A DNA stretch of 64,000 nt from Stomorhina lunata. Its lineage: Eukaryota; Arthropoda; Insecta; Diptera; Rhiniidae. Shown in pieces: positions 45,269-57,545 of this stretch (the stretch's first letter is position 1; every line of letters starts with the position of its first letter). The position numbers were made by a program, and so were the translations under genes. The DNA is taken from NCBI GenBank assembly GCA_933228675.1, contig OW121740.1, forward strand, positions 7,625,942-7,689,941. The letters run 5' to 3'. The notes below the pieces were generated by a model that saw only the letters and a list, made by a program, of their open reading frames with translations, had not been told where the DNA came from and did no database searches.

Positions 45269-47165
45269 CTAAAAAAAGAAATTATAGAATACAATGTTTG
45301 AATAAATAATAACAACAATATCAAGACTAAAAATATATAATATAAAACTTTATTCTGGCACTAAACCAAAAAATACCCAAAAGGTCAAAATAACAAAAAA
45401 AAAACGGCAAGTCTAAGGCATGTTAATGTCCTTTAGGCATGCAATACTCATGGTAGGAAAACAAAAATTAAAACACATCCTACATCCTATAATCAAGTAT
45501 ACAGTATAGAAGAGTATAATAAGGACATGAGCTGGAAAGACAAGAGAGTTTGGGGAGCTTGAGAGAAAAAAAATCAATGATATTTGTTACAGGTCTCTTA
45601 CAATGTTGCAAAGTTTCCCAAAAAATAGGTAAGTTTTATATAAATTTGAATATTATCTACCTTCCTCTGTTCTTTCTTGCTCAACAATGAGGTCATGCCA
45701 TCCTACATAAAAAAATCCTTAAAAAAGAGATAATGTCTTTCATTATCCTGCATTTATTTTCCTTCTTAATGATGGATTAACTCTTGGTAATTGTAATTGA
45801 GTTTTTGTGTATTTTGTCTGTTCTTCAGCTTTATCGATTTCAACTGTTGATATGATGTGGGTTGGATATCGTTTTAATCAAATACCACCTACTTTGGAAA
45901 ATGACATTACATTTGGCACAAACAAATTGGCAATATTTCTCAGTGTTACGTCAATTTGATGGATGATAAATGAATGAAGGAGCACATTGTTTTTTTTTCG
46001 TTCTTAATGTCCGAAATTGTCTGACATTTAAAATGATTGAACTTAAGTGGATATAAGATAGATTTTCTTCAATTTAATACTAAATCAAACAATTTCTATA
46101 ATTTCTTTGTTTGCCATTTGAAATAAGGCCAACTGGCAATGAAATAGACCAATTCAGTTAAATATTTTATAAGAAAGTAAAGGTAATAGACCTTTTGGTA
46201 TGGTAAGTTTAGATTGAAAAGAAGAGGAAAATAGTTCTCCTAAAACATGCGCCTAATATATGTATGTTTCTTTTATTCCTCGAGATAGCTCGATTGTCTG
46301 TCGATATTTGACTTCGCTCACTTCTTTCGCACTATCGGCAGTTCTGTTGCAAGTGGTCGTTTTCATGTGTATGCTGTTCTCCAAACACGCCTGCTTCCTT
46401 GCGGGCGTCAGTCTAAGCCTTGTTTGGCGATTTTTCCGCTGCTTTACGGGCAGCATGACCTATACAACACCACTTCCGCTTCTGTATTTCAATTTTAATA
46501 TGCTGCTTCTTATTTTGCTATCCTTGCCTTAATTCAAAGTTGGCTGTTGGTTATTGTTACAGGCCAGAAAATGCGCAAGATCTTACAGAGACAGTTGTTG
46601 ACAAATACTTGAAGGCATTGTGTATCTCGTGGCTAAATTTTCCAAGAAGCAACCATATAACATAAGAGTTAAATATTCTTGGTTGGCTTCGAAATATAAG
46701 ATGACTTCCATAAGAATTTTATGCTATTCGATATTGGCCACCAGATGTCTCAATTGTACTTCGCATCTTAAGCTAATGTAGAATTAGTTCCGGACTTATA
46801 TACCGAAAATCCTGCTGATCAATGTCATGCCGATTCTGCTGGCTTGGTCAGGTGGTCATCGCTGCAGTTCCTCAGGACATAGCATTCATGTATCTTAATA
46901 CATAACAAACATCAACGAAGATCTTGATAATCCTATGAAAAGGCAAGGAAATCATAGGCTTTTGTAAAGTGTAGCCTACAAAAAAGAAGACTAGGTTGGA
47001 TTCACAATTTCCTAAAACCAAAATTGACAAATTCAGTTAAATTTTATGTTTATATGCCTTCCTCCAATTCTCTACGGAGAGAAATTTCTGAGGAATTGAG
47101 AACGTTGTTCCAGATTATAAGAAAAACTAATCTTGACACTTAAGATGCTTTAAATCAGCATCGTA
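45269..47165. other. upstream intron of the GRFxV gene and unassigned sequence
   Basis: The acceptor at 45269-45270 implies an intron starting somewhere above this point. No exon was recognised. The part from about 46250 to 46460 is more G+C-rich with overlapping frames on both strands but no domain; it may be old mobile DNA. Confidence 0.4.
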
Positions 47166-47169
47166 TTTC

Positions 47170-47905
47170 ATAATTGAGAGCCAGGCTGCGCTGTAGTATC
47201 ACCTCCAAACTAGCTAAAAAATGTTCTTTTTGACCTTTTTTGATTCAGCTATAGGATTAGATTGTGCTGGATTCCGGGTCACTGCAACATCGCTGGCAAC
47301 GAAGTTACAGACGAAGACAAGCCTTGCCAAGTCAAGGCTTGATTCAAAGGAACAGATATTGCTCTACCTATCTGTCACTTTTATCTGGACATTAAGTCTT
47401 GGATCAGCTTCCTTGCTGACATGGGAAACATGGTTATGTGTAGGACATCAAGAGCTATATGTCTAAACCGGACATTAGTGGAACCAGAATTCTACTAGGT
47501 CTGAATAGTCAAGCTTAAGAAGATTTATAGGGTTCTTAACGAGACATTGTGCCTTAAATTCGAAGTTGAATAGGTGGGATGGTAGCATTCCGGACCTCTG
47601 CAGACTATGTCCAGATGAGGAATCGCTAAAACACATTCTCTGTCACTATCTAAGCCTCCAAAATCAAAAGTTCAAACATCTAGGCAGCAGATTCTTTCCT
47701 GATCTATAGGATCGGCAACAGTGCAATTTGCATGATATTGTAGGGTTCACCACTGGTCTAAGTTGGCTTAGATGGGGTACTCTTTTTCTCCCTCTATACT
47801 CTTCTTTTTACTTCCTCTATCATCAATCTCCTCTTTAGTAAAGGATCACAATGGACCCTTGGGGTCTCCGAGTGAAGGTGTCGCTTGACACGACCCTTGT
47901 TATCT
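47170..47905 (+). mobile_element. LINE fragment with RNase H domain and zinc knuckle
   Basis: Broken frames give CWIPGHCNIAGNEVTDE (end of a LINE-type RNase H domain), then WDGSIPDLCRLCPDEE and LKHILCHYL (a CCHC zinc knuckle), then FTTGLSWLRWG and a 3' UTR ending in a run with TTATCTAACCTAACCTT. An RNase H domain downstream of the reverse transcriptase is found in I- and R1-group and some jockey-group LINEs. Several stops; plus orientation. Confidence 0.7.
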
Positions 47906-48206
47906 AACCTAACCTTCCCTTAAGAGCTTTAGTCCTATTGAACTACCAACCAATAAATTTGTTCTTATTCTTTTCTTTAGATTTGCAACTTCTAACTGAC
48001 TTGCCCATAATTAGGAAAGATGTTTCTAAGTTAGGAAAGATTTTACGCAAAGAGTAAGAAGAGTTGAGTATTAGATCTCTGAAGAACTGAAAGCTCACTG
48101 AAGAGTTAGACCAGATGTAATGCAGCTTCATTTGATATAGGAAACCTCTTCCATTCTAAAAAGAATAACATTAATGACAATAAGTATTCGAGATCTTTTT
48201 CGTCTA

Positions 48207-48595
48207 CTATCCTGGACTCCCAGTAGAGCATAGGGCCTCTACCATCCTTTTATATCGGACTCTATTGTGAAATGTTAGGCACACATCATTCCATGAATAG
48301 TTTGCTGCTTGCAATTTTGCAGCAATTGACCTTCTCCATGTTCTAGCAGGAGCACCAACACGACGGCCTCTTCCCAGTGGTTTCCAACGAAACGCTTGTC
48401 GAGCAATCTTGGTGTTTGGCTACGTATGGCCAGAGCAAGCTACGTATGGCCCTCAACCATCCTTCTATATCGGACTCTATTGCGAGATGTTAAGCATTTC
48501 AATAATAGCTTAAACGAAGCGCTTGTAGAGCAATGTTGCTATTTGGCCTTCTAAGTGTGAAGAAGCAGGGTTTTGATTTGTCGAGTTAAGTAGAT
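48207..48595 (-). mobile_element. RTE-clade LINE fragments on the minus strand (two partial copies)
   Basis: Inverse complement of the fragment at 7826-8128. From 48430 down to 48212 it has the KRFVGN-, GRRVGAP-, TWRRS-, ANYSWNDVC- and YKRMVEAL-type stretches and the GTCCAGGATAG tail. A second partial copy (48434-48595) carries the same end plus the KLLDKRF segment with a deletion between them. Confidence 0.7.
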
Positions 48596-48620
48596 CTTCA
48601 TTTCTTATGCGATTCGGCCA

Positions 48621-48885
48621 CGGGAGTTTATGTGCTCTATACGCCAAAAAATGCATTTTGAGAACATCGATCTTGAAGTTTTAATTTTTTTTTAACTTTA
48701 GGCTAGAATTTGAGATTTTTACATCATATATTTGACGTATAAAGCAAAATAGCACAAAAAATCTCAGAAACTAGACGATATAGCCGAAAACGGATTGCAG
48801 ATTTAAAAAATTCATGGTCCAAAGTCTAAAGTGGCATCATTAACTCAAAATGTGTAAAATGGCGGATAGAGCACATAAGCTCCCG
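48621..48885. mobile_element. MITE with CGGGAGTTTATGTGCTCTAT ends
   Basis: The left end CGGGAGTTTATGTGCTCTAT and the right end ATAGAGCACATAAGCTCCCG are inverse complements with one mismatch. Inverted similarity continues inward to ATTTTGAG/CTCAAAAT, giving arms of about 50 bp. Length 265 bp. No clear target duplication and no coding capacity. Confidence 0.7.
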
Positions 48886-48954
48886 CACGACGATATATTA
48901 AGGATTTGTCGTAAGCGTTCGTTTGTAAAGGTTGCCAGAGCTAGCTGTCAGATT

Positions 48955-49170
48955 AAAATTCATTTGAAATTCATAAGGTAATCGCTTGTCTTACTTACTC
49001 GTCTACTGTCCCTATGACCTGGCACCCACTTAATATCGGTCTTCTGAGTCGTCTCTTTAAGTGATCTAAAGTAATCCAGGGCGGAAGACAGATTCCAGAG
49101 ACTTAAAAGCAGTTTGACTATCGGACAATATATTTCTGTCCACTGTTTTGAGGCCAATCGGGTACTTTCT
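48955..49170 (-). mobile_element. LINE RNase H fragment
   Basis: Minus-strand frames give a NIYCPIVK/LSDSQTA-type segment, LESVFR-type text and then TTQKTDIKWVPGHRDSRR. DS-x-A followed by WVPGHR is typical of the RNase H domain of LINEs. A frameshift separates the parts. It is a different copy, on the opposite strand, from the fragment at 47170. Confidence 0.6.
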
Positions 49171-51200
49171 TAATGACCAGATTTTCATTAAATTATAAAA
49201 AACTTGCACTCTAATTCTACTTAATTCAATCGATTAAGTTCTTGAATATGGGTCTATATTTTGAACGATAATCTTGAATGAAGCTATGTTTATAATAAAT
49301 CTGGGAACTTGTAAGAAGATGTTCTGTTTGATTAAGCTTTAATGAAAATTTCGTAAGAAAAACTTGAGAGTTTTCTTAGAAAACTGAAAATATCCATTCA
49401 AATGTTTTCATTTATTAAAACAAATCATGGGGGCTCAAAAATGTCTAGTTGCTATGATAACTTCAGTCCTTGACTACCTAAATCCTTCAATCTATTGTTC
49501 AAATTCAACGGAACTGATAATAAATTAAAATTTCCAAAATATTCCACTCATAAACTTACCTTGCTTACAATTTTTCAAAGAAAAATTGAAGGATTTTGTG
49601 AACAAATGAAGCCCGTTAATGAAGAAAAATCAATTAAATTTGATAGACGAAGAAATAAATTGCTTTTTTGGGAAATTAAGAGGAAAAATGGCATTAAATT
49701 TGCAAACGGAAATTAAACCAAAAATGGCGTATTTTGGCAAACAGACAAAAAACACGCTTTTATAATAGAAAACCAAATAATGTAAATTGGGCAAAAAATT
49801 TGTTGTTTTTGTAAGGTGGTTAAGTTGGGGAAGTATATGATTTAATCTTGTATAAATATAAATTTGTTGAAGACTTTTTACAATTTTTCTTTAAAATTTG
49901 ATTTTTATATTTTAGGGGGAATTTTGTGGTTAATTTTTTTTTTTTACTTTAATAAATTTTTACACTTTTTTGTAAAAGTTAACACGTTTTAAGCTTTTAT
50001 GCAATCTTTTCACTTTTTTTTTTTCTTGACTTAAATTATTTTGTGTAACTAAGCAAAATTTTTTTTAATTTCTTACAAATTTTCTTTTTATTTTACTTTT
50101 TTTTTTTGTAAGCATTTACAATATTTAATTATTTCACAAATTTCACACAAAAAAAACCTAAAAAAGATTTTCTTTTATTTCTGTGTAATTTTATGCTTTA
50201 TGCACTTTTTTCATATTTATATTATAATAATTTTCATTATTTCTTCAGATTTTATATATTTTTTTGTGGTAACAGATTAGTACAACTTGGCTGAATTGAT
50301 TGTTTTGGCTGTTATGGTTATGACCAAATAAACAGTTTTTGCAAAAACATTGTGAAAAACATTTAGTTACTCTCGCATTTTCAAACGGTGAAAAATCTTT
50401 AAAATAACAACAAAAAGTATAAATATTGTTACTTTTTTGAAATTAAAATGTAAAGAAAATTTTCTTTCCCAAAGAGCAATTACGTTTTGTTACGCTCATT
50501 ATGGCATTTCAGAGAGATTTTGCGCATAAAAGAAAGAGAAAGTAAGAAATTGGGGGAAAATTTATTAAACAGTTAAAACAACTAAAAATACTTTAAACAT
50601 AAAATATTACTTAAACCTAATAATTTTAAGATTTTTTTAAATATTTTCAACAAAAAACTTGTTATTTTTCATATTACAACTAAATTTATCTAAATATTCA
50701 TTCAAACCCACCAAATTTAACCCTATTCCTCAAAAGTTCCTCTTACATCTAAAAGTATCACATAATTGGCAACACTATTTCCTCTATCATTGCACACAGA
50801 GTTGCAGTAAAAGAGAAAGTGTGTGTGTGTGTAAACTCTTTCTCTTCAAAACACTCAGAGTGTAAAAAAAGCTTTTTGCCGTTAAAAATGAAGAATGAAG
50901 AAAACATAACAAAAATCAGCTGTTTTTGTTTTATTCTTGCGGAAAACACCTGCAAAAATTTGATGAATTTATTTGTTTGATTAAAATAAATAAACGTAAC
51001 AATATTTTGCAATTTGTTGACCTTTATAGAATTAAAATTAATTAACAAGTGTTAGATTCTCTTGTAAAATCTTATTTCTAATGAAAGAAATTTATATAAA
51101 CAAATTGATCACACGTTTTTCTTAAATGTCTTTGACGTAATGTTTTTTAAACTGAATAACCAGAATAAACGATTTTTAATAGTTTTTGGAAATTGATTCA
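49171..51200. other. unassigned A+T-rich stretch, possibly upstream intron or 5' region
   Basis: No mobile element or gene recognised in 2 kb. At about 50800-50950 there is a more complex block with a GTGTGTGTGTGT tract, pyrimidine runs and CAGCTG sites that could be a promoter or enhancer, but the sequence does not establish it. Confidence 0.3.
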
Positions 51201-51458
51201 AACCCAGTAAAACTTTTCATTACCAAATAATGAGTTAAACAGTTAAACTATTGAACACGAACTACTTACTCATTCGCTGTTTAAGTCATTACATTAACAT
51301 GGGGATGTCATTGGAGGCAAGTACTTACCAATTGCAGAAAAGTAATGACTTGGGTAAGCAATTTGAAAGCAACAACAACAACAGCAACAATTTTTTTGTT
51401 GTTGTTTTATTAAAAACATATATTTTTAAACGTAATACAAAATTTTTTTATGATCCCA

Positions 51459-51516
51459 TGGGGGCTCGAACCCAGACCCTCCGACTGCTAGTCAGAGACT
51501 CTTCCACTGGGCTACT
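51459..51516 (-). promoter_or_regulatory. tRNA-like A and B boxes in CCCAG element (copy d)
   Basis: B box GGTTCGAGCC at 51463-51472; the A box is TAGCCCAGTGG at 51504-51514 with one change. The middle region also differs by one base from the other copies. Confidence 0.6.
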
Positions 51517-52351
51517 TCATATGTTGAAAACTTAGCAGCTTATAATTAATATAAACAATTTTTATTTTTAGATCCAAAATCATGTGAAAATAACTTTGTT
51601 TTTCCCTGCTTTTTTTGCTTTGTTGTAATTTTTGGAAAAATATTTTTATACGATTTTTTGTAATTATTTTAAAACTTTTTTAAATTTATTTTAAAACTTA
51701 AACAATTTAAATCTTCTTTTTTGTATAAGTTTTTACATAAGATTGACTCTTACTTACTTAAATGTTACAACCTGTTAAGGTCAAAGTCTGAGCATATTTT
51801 AGAATTCCATGGATTTCGATCTTGTGCGAATATTCTCAAATTTTATAGGCCAAGCTTTGAAAAATGTTCCTCTACTTGGTCTTTCTATCGAAGTTTCGGA
51901 CATCCTCCTCTAATATTAGGTAGTGGGACATTTCAATTCTAATTTTATCTTCATTGTATTTTTTTTTTCAAGAGAGGGTTACTAGTCCGTAATCCTAGCC
52001 CATTTTTATCGATCTTATGGGACAACTCTAGGAACATGTTAACTCACAATATTAATGGGTGTTAAACTAGCTCCCCGGGTGATACCATGAGGAGGTGTGT
52101 GTCCACAGTTGAGATGAAGGATGACCCAGATAAGTTGGACTTACCAAGTTAAGACCAATTAGAATCGTGTTTGGTATTCAACATCCCCTACATAATCAAA
52201 ATTGACTCATGATGGTATTTTTTCATTACCTTGAGTTAGTTTTCTAAAATTTTTTTTTACAGAAGGTAATATTTAAGTTCTTAAAATTCAAAAATCATTT
52301 AAAAAACTCTTTTAATAAAAAAAAATAAAAAAAAAATTGTTGTTCTTGGTG

Positions 52352-52362
52352 GGATTCGAACC
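52352..52362 (-). promoter_or_regulatory. second B box near the right end of copy d
   Basis: Minus-strand GGTTCGAATCC is an exact match to the B-box consensus (GGTTCGANNCC) and is followed by a T-run on that strand. Confidence 0.5.
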
Positions 52363-52504
52363 GGGGCCATTCAGTTTAAATTACCATCTTAATTACAAAT
52401 AAGTACTTCTGTAATAACTTATTATTAATTCGGATGGTATGTTGTAGTCGTTACAAGGTAACCAGTTATCAGAGTACTTGCCATTACCAAAGTTTTGCTG
52501 GGAA

Positions 52505-53165
52505 TATTTCAACATTTAATAAATTTAAGTATTTGGTTTGCGAGTTATATTCAGAAAAATCGTGATACAAAAACTCTAACTACTTTTTTACATTTTTTTT
52601 ATGTAACTCTTTAAAATTATTAAAGCGAAATCGGACCCATGTTTACCGATCATGAATTGGGAGTTCTGAATCGTTGTAGCTATTATCTGTATACTAATGA
52701 TAAAGCCTATAACTCAAAAACCACTTTAAGTGGTAGCAATGGCGTGGAATTCTTGTTATCTAATTTCGAGTGTTTCACGATCAGGCACAGAGAGGGAGAT
52801 AACAAGAACCGGAGGTGCTGAGTAACCATGAGAAGAAAGAGTACACCCCAGCTTAAAGACATTACGGTCCGTTCAAAGTCCAAATTACAAGAGAGATAAA
52901 GCCTGTGGGTAGAGGGCGATGTAAACAAGCAAAATTAAATGGAGTTAATCTAATCCACAATTTTTTCATGAGAAGGAACTGCTGCTGATGGGTAAAGTGT
53001 GTGGTGCACATTTTAATCAAAGTGCATTGTGGGCCATACTTCTTACAAAAACAAAACGGTATAAAAGTGACTATGAAATGGGGACTGTTATGTAATGATG
53101 CTTTTTTATCCAGAACTTCGGTTCAGGCTTATCCTCAATATGAAGAAATTAATAGCTAGATTTGT
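52505..53165. other. unassigned stretch
   Basis: Moderately complex sequence from about 52620 to 53060 with short frames on both strands but no recognised domain or repeat. Confidence 0.35.
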
Positions 53166-54257
53166 AATGGCTGTGCTTCAACGAAAATTTCAAAATAAAC
53201 TGAAATCTAGAACAAGATTTGTAATAGAAAATTTTTTGATAGAAACTTTTTTGATAGAAATTTTTTTAATAAAAAATTTTTCTAGGACAATTTCTTTAAC
53301 AAAATTTTCCCAATAAAATATTTCAATTAAAACTTTTTCTATAGAAAAGTTTTTATTACAAAATTTTTTATAGAAATGTTGAAATAAAAATTTCGAAAAA
53401 TTTGAAAAAACATTTTTCGATAAACATTTTTTTGATAGAAAAGTTTTCATTGGAAAATTTTTCATTACAAAATTTTTCTATGAAAAAAAAAATAAATTTT
53501 TTCAATGAAAAAAATAAATTTTTCAATAAAAAATTTTAGGATAAAAAAATTTCCAATAGAAAATTTTTCAATAGAAAATGTTTCATTAAAAAGTTTTTAA
53601 TGAAAAGTTTTTAATAAAAAATTTTTTTAATATTTTTCTTTTGATGAAATCATTTTAATAGAGAAAATTAATATTAAATTTTTGATAGAAATTTTTTTGA
53701 TAAAAAATGTTTCTATAAAAATTTCGTTAATAAAAATTTCCCAATAAAATATTCCAATAAAAACTTTTCCTATAGAAAAGTTTTCAATACAAAATTTTTC
53801 ATAGAAATGTTTAAATAAAAATTTAGAAATACTTTTTTTGATCGAAAATTTTTAATTGGAAAATTTATTATAAAATTTTTTTTTTATTACGAAATCTTTC
53901 AATGAAAAAAATATACATTTTTTTATAAAAAAATATAAATTTTTTATAAAAAAATATAAATTTTTTATAAAAAAATATAAATTTTTTATAAAAAAATATA
54001 ATTTTTTTATAAAAAAATATAAATTTTTTGAGAAAAAAAAATTCCAATGGAAAATTTTTCAATAACAAATTTTTGATAGAAAATTTTGCAACAAAAAATT
54101 TTTGATAGAAAATTTTTCAATAACAAATTTTTGATAGAAAATTTTTCAATAAAAAAATTTTTTTAGAAAAAGTTTCAATAAGAAGTTTTTAATAGAAAAA
54201 TTTTTTAACAGTTTTTTTTTAATTATTAATCTAATTTAAAAATCATGAATTAAAAAA

Positions 54258-54305
54258 ATAATTTATGATATGAACCTAAGCCCGACTCGAACACACGACC
54301 ATCAA
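54258..54305 (-). promoter_or_regulatory. T-arm/B-box-like scrap
   Basis: Minus-strand GATGGTCGTGTGTTCGAGTC resembles a tRNA T arm, with TGTTCGAGTC close to a B box. No A box or stem partners found. Confidence 0.3.
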
Positions 54306-54446
54306 CAAATTTTGTTTAGCTGAAATCATTTTAATTATTTGAAAATTAATTCTAATTTTAAAAATTAATAATTTGAAAATAAAATGAACTCAAGCCTGAT
54401 TAAACCTAATTTTTCATCAAATCATTTTAAATAAAATTAAATAATT

Positions 54447-54615
54447 AAAAAGTTTTACTGTAGTGTATTGCACTAAGATCCCAATTTATTTCAATTATTT
54501 ATTATTGAAATAAATAGTTTTTTGATAAAACCATCTATTTTACTATTTATTTTAATAATAAATAATTGTAATAAATTGGCATCTTAGTGCAATACACTAC
54601 AGTAAAAACTTTTTA
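54447..54615. mobile_element. foldback MITE with ~70-bp arms
   Basis: The left arm runs from AAAAAGTTTTACTGTAGTGT through GCACTAAGAT and CCAATTTATT to AAATAG. The right arm is its inverse complement with a few mismatches and one extra base. The loop is about 20-30 nt. It is embedded in the A+T repeat; target duplication cannot be resolved in that context. Confidence 0.75.
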
Positions 54616-55402
54616 AAAAATTTCTAATATTAAATTTTTGATAGAAAAGTTTTCAATAGAAATCTAGAAAAATTTTAAAAAGAAAATTTATCGATAGACA
54701 TTTTTCAATAAATTATTTTTTAATAGAATAGTTTTCGAAAGATTTTTTTTAAATAGATTATTTTTCTATAGAATTTTTTTTTTTCGAAAAATGTTCAGAA
54801 ATTTTTTTAGTAAAAAATTTATCTACATACACAACATTAAAAAAAATCGAGAACAAAATTTCCAATAGAAACTTTTTTAAAGAAATTTTTCAATACGAAA
54901 ATTTTCAATATTAAATTTTTGATAGAAAACTTTTTAATATAATTTTTTTTAATTAAAATTTAAAAAATTTATCGATAAACCTTTTTCAATAAATCATTTT
55001 TAAGTTGAAAACTTTTCAATAGAATATTTTTCAAAACAAGTTTTTTCAATAAATTTTTTTAAAAAAATTTTTAATATGAAATTTTTTGTTAAAATAACAG
55101 AAAATTTGTTAGTAAAAAATTCATCTACAGAAACATTTTTAAAATTTTTTTTCAAATTGTTGTTAATAATAAATTTTTCAATGCAAAAATTCTTCAATAA
55201 AATATTTTTCAAAAAAAAAATTTTCTCATCACAGAAAATTTCTAATGTTAGAAATTCAGAAAAAATTTTAATAGAAAATTTATCGATAGAAATATTTCAA
55301 TGAAATTTTTTTTTTGATAGAAATGTTTTTAATAGAAAATTTTTTCAGTAGAAAATTTTTTCAGTACAAAATTTTTTACAGAAAATCTTTCTATAGAAAC
55401 GT

Positions 55403-55985
55403 TTAAAAAATGAGTGATCACAAAATTTCGTTATTTTTGCTCTAGCTATCATAGTTAACGAGAAAATCGACTTTAAAGTTTTTTATAAAAAAAAATTTAA
55501 AAAATCGATTTCGGTATGAAAAATTGAGTGATCACAAAATTTCGTAATTTTTGCTCTAGCTTTCATAGTTAACGAGAAAATCGACTATACAATTTTTTAT
55601 AAAAAAATTTCAAAAAAATCAATTTTGGTATGAAAAAATAAGTGATCATAAAATTTCGTTATTTTTACTCTAGCTATCATAGTTAACGAGAAAATTAACT
55701 TTAAAGTTTTTTATAAAAAATTCTCCAAAAAAATCTATTTTAGTATAAAAAAATGAGTGACCACAAAATTTCGTTATATTTGCTCTAGCTATCATAGTTA
55801 AGGAGAAAATCGACTTTAAAGTTTTTTATAAAAAATTTCAAAAAAATTGATTATAGTATGAAAAAATGAGTGATCACAAAATTTCATAATTTTTGCTTTA
55901 GCTATCATAGTTAACGAGAAAATCGACTTTAAAGTTTTTTATAAAAAAATTTCAAAAAAATCGATTTTGGTATGAAAAAAGAAAA
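55403..55985 (+). repeat. ~115-bp tandem repeat (GAGTGATCACAAAATTTCG)
   Basis: About five copies, each with GAGTGATCACAAAATTTCG, TTTGCTCTAGCTATCATAG, TTAACGAGAAAATCGAC and TTTTTTATAAAAAAA, at 55410, 55524, 55640, 55755 and 55868. A further copy lies at 57433-57545 beyond a DINE-1-like insertion. Confidence 0.9.
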
Positions 55986-57432
55986 TAAGAATTATAGCCA
56001 AATGTTGACTGATTGTAACAAAATTTTACACACTGGCTCGTATTTATATAAAGCTTCCTTGCATAATTTAGTGGCCATAGCTGTCATAGTTTCTAATTTA
56101 ATAGCTTTCAAGTGGCCTTTGCTACATTTTTTTTTTTTTGGTTTCCGGGAGTGTTTTTTATATGAAAGCTATGGTCAAATATGGACTGATTCCTATGAAA
56201 TTTGATGTACTTGCATAAAACTGCATAAAACTTCTCTTTTCTAAATTTAGTCGTCATAGCTATTACAATTATATTCAATTTATCAGCATTCATGTGTTTC
56301 CCGGGGCAGGGTTACATGGGAGCTCTAACTAAATGTGAACCGATTTCACACAACTTCTGTTACATATCAAAAATACTTTTGTACAATTTTGTCTCTCTAG
56401 CTCTTGTAGTTAAGGAGCTATCGCGCTTTTATCTGACGGACATAAACCCCCTTTTATTTTTGTATTTTTGTGTTTCCGTAAGTTTTTTATATGGGAGCTA
56501 TGGTCAAATCGACTGTAACAAAATTTTGCATACTAGCTGGCATTCACATAAGACTTCCTTTTGTAAAATTTTGTTACTGTAGCCCTTTTCGTTAAGGCGC
56601 TATCGCGCTTTTATCTGACGGACAGACGGACATAAACCCTCTTTTCTTTTTGTATTTTTGTGTTTCCGTAAGTTTTTTATATGGGAGCTATGGTCAAATG
56701 GTGATCGACTGTAACAAAATTTTGCATACTAGCTGGCATTCACATAAGACTTCCTTTTGTAAAATTTTGTTACTGTAGCCCTTTTCGTTAAGGCGCTATC
56801 GCGCTTTTATCTGACGGACAGACGGACATAAACCCCCTTTTATTTTTGTATTTTTGTGTTTTTTATATGGGAGCTATGGTCAAATGGTGACTGATTGTGA
56901 CACACTGGCTGGTACTCATATAAGACTTCCTTGTGCTAAATTTAGTGACCAAAGCTATTACAGTTTATCATTTATTGGCATTTAAGTGTATTTCAGGTGG
57001 AATTTAGGCTGTTTCCGTACGTTTTTTGTATGGGAGCTACGGTTAAATGTGAACCGATTTCGATGCAATTTTATATGCTGCCTAGTGCTTATGTAAAACT
57101 TCTAGATACCAAATTTTGTCATATAAGCGATTAGACTAGACGAGGTTATACGGGAGCTATGGTCAAATGTGAACCGATTTTGCCCGATTTCAATATCAAA
57201 ATTTTCCAAGAAATGAATAATATTTGTGCCAAATTTCAGTGACCTATATCCTTTCGTTAAGGTTTTATCGTGCCGACAACAGACAGACAGACGGACATCG
57301 CTCAATCGTCTTAGAATTTCATAAGGATTCAGAATATACTTCAATTTTGGTTTTTGGGCCAGTATTAAGGAAATTAAAAACTGAATGACAATCTCAATAT
57401 AGCCCCCATTCTTTTTGATGGTGGGTATAAAA
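55986..57432 (+). mobile_element. DINE-1/INE-1-like element, family B, 5' truncated
   Basis: Contains repeated ATGGGAGCTATGGTCAAATG phrases, the CAGACAGACAGACGGACATC block, and ends TTTTGATGGTGGGTATAAAA. The 5' end (AAACAAGTAAGAG) is missing. A tandem duplication of about 197 bp covers 56430-56880 (CGACTGTAACAAAATTTTGC at 56509 and 56706). Confidence 0.65.
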
Positions 57433-57545
57433 ATGAGTGATCATAAAATTTCGTTTTTTTTTGGCTCTAGCTATCAACGAGAAAATCGACTTTAAAGTTT
57501 TTTATATAAAAATTTCAATTTGTTATGAAAAAATGAGTGCTCACG
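57433..57545 (+). repeat. displaced unit of the 115-bp repeat
   Basis: GAGTGATCATAAAATTTCG, TGGCTCTAGCTATC and GAGAAAATCGACTTTAAAG match the array at 55403-55985. It lies directly after the DINE-1-like element, so that element inserted into the array or the array expanded around it. Confidence 0.8.

Larger units (their letters stand above)
51203..52502 (+). mobile_element. CCCAG-TIR transposon, copy d
   Basis: 1300 bp, starts CCCAGTAAAACTTTTCATTA and ends AAAGTTTTGCTGGG, flanked by AA on both sides. Very similar to copy c throughout, including the (CAA)n/(GTT)n inverted tract near 51370-51405. No transposase. Confidence 0.9.
53166..55402. repeat. A+T degenerate repeat (TAGAAAATTTTTCAATAAAAAATTTTTG type)
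   Basis: Irregular units of GATAGAAAATTTTTCAATAA with changing spacing. At 53910-54030 it becomes a regular 19-bp array (TATAAATTTTTTATAAAAAA). Low-complexity frames on both strands are artefacts. Contains a tRNA-like scrap and a foldback MITE. Confidence 0.75.

Noticed and set aside
46253..46532. Overlapping frames on both strands in a G+C-richer patch
   Set aside because: No domain recognised and the two frames exclude each other; left as unassigned.
36745..50920. CAGCTG with flanking T-runs at 36749, 42788 and 50918 as a shared enhancer motif
   Set aside because: Three occurrences of a common E-box in A+T-rich sequence over 14 kb are not more than chance would give.
53868..54068. FFYKKFIFFYKK-type repeat protein
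   Set aside because: Arises from a 19-bp A+T array; no start or splice context.
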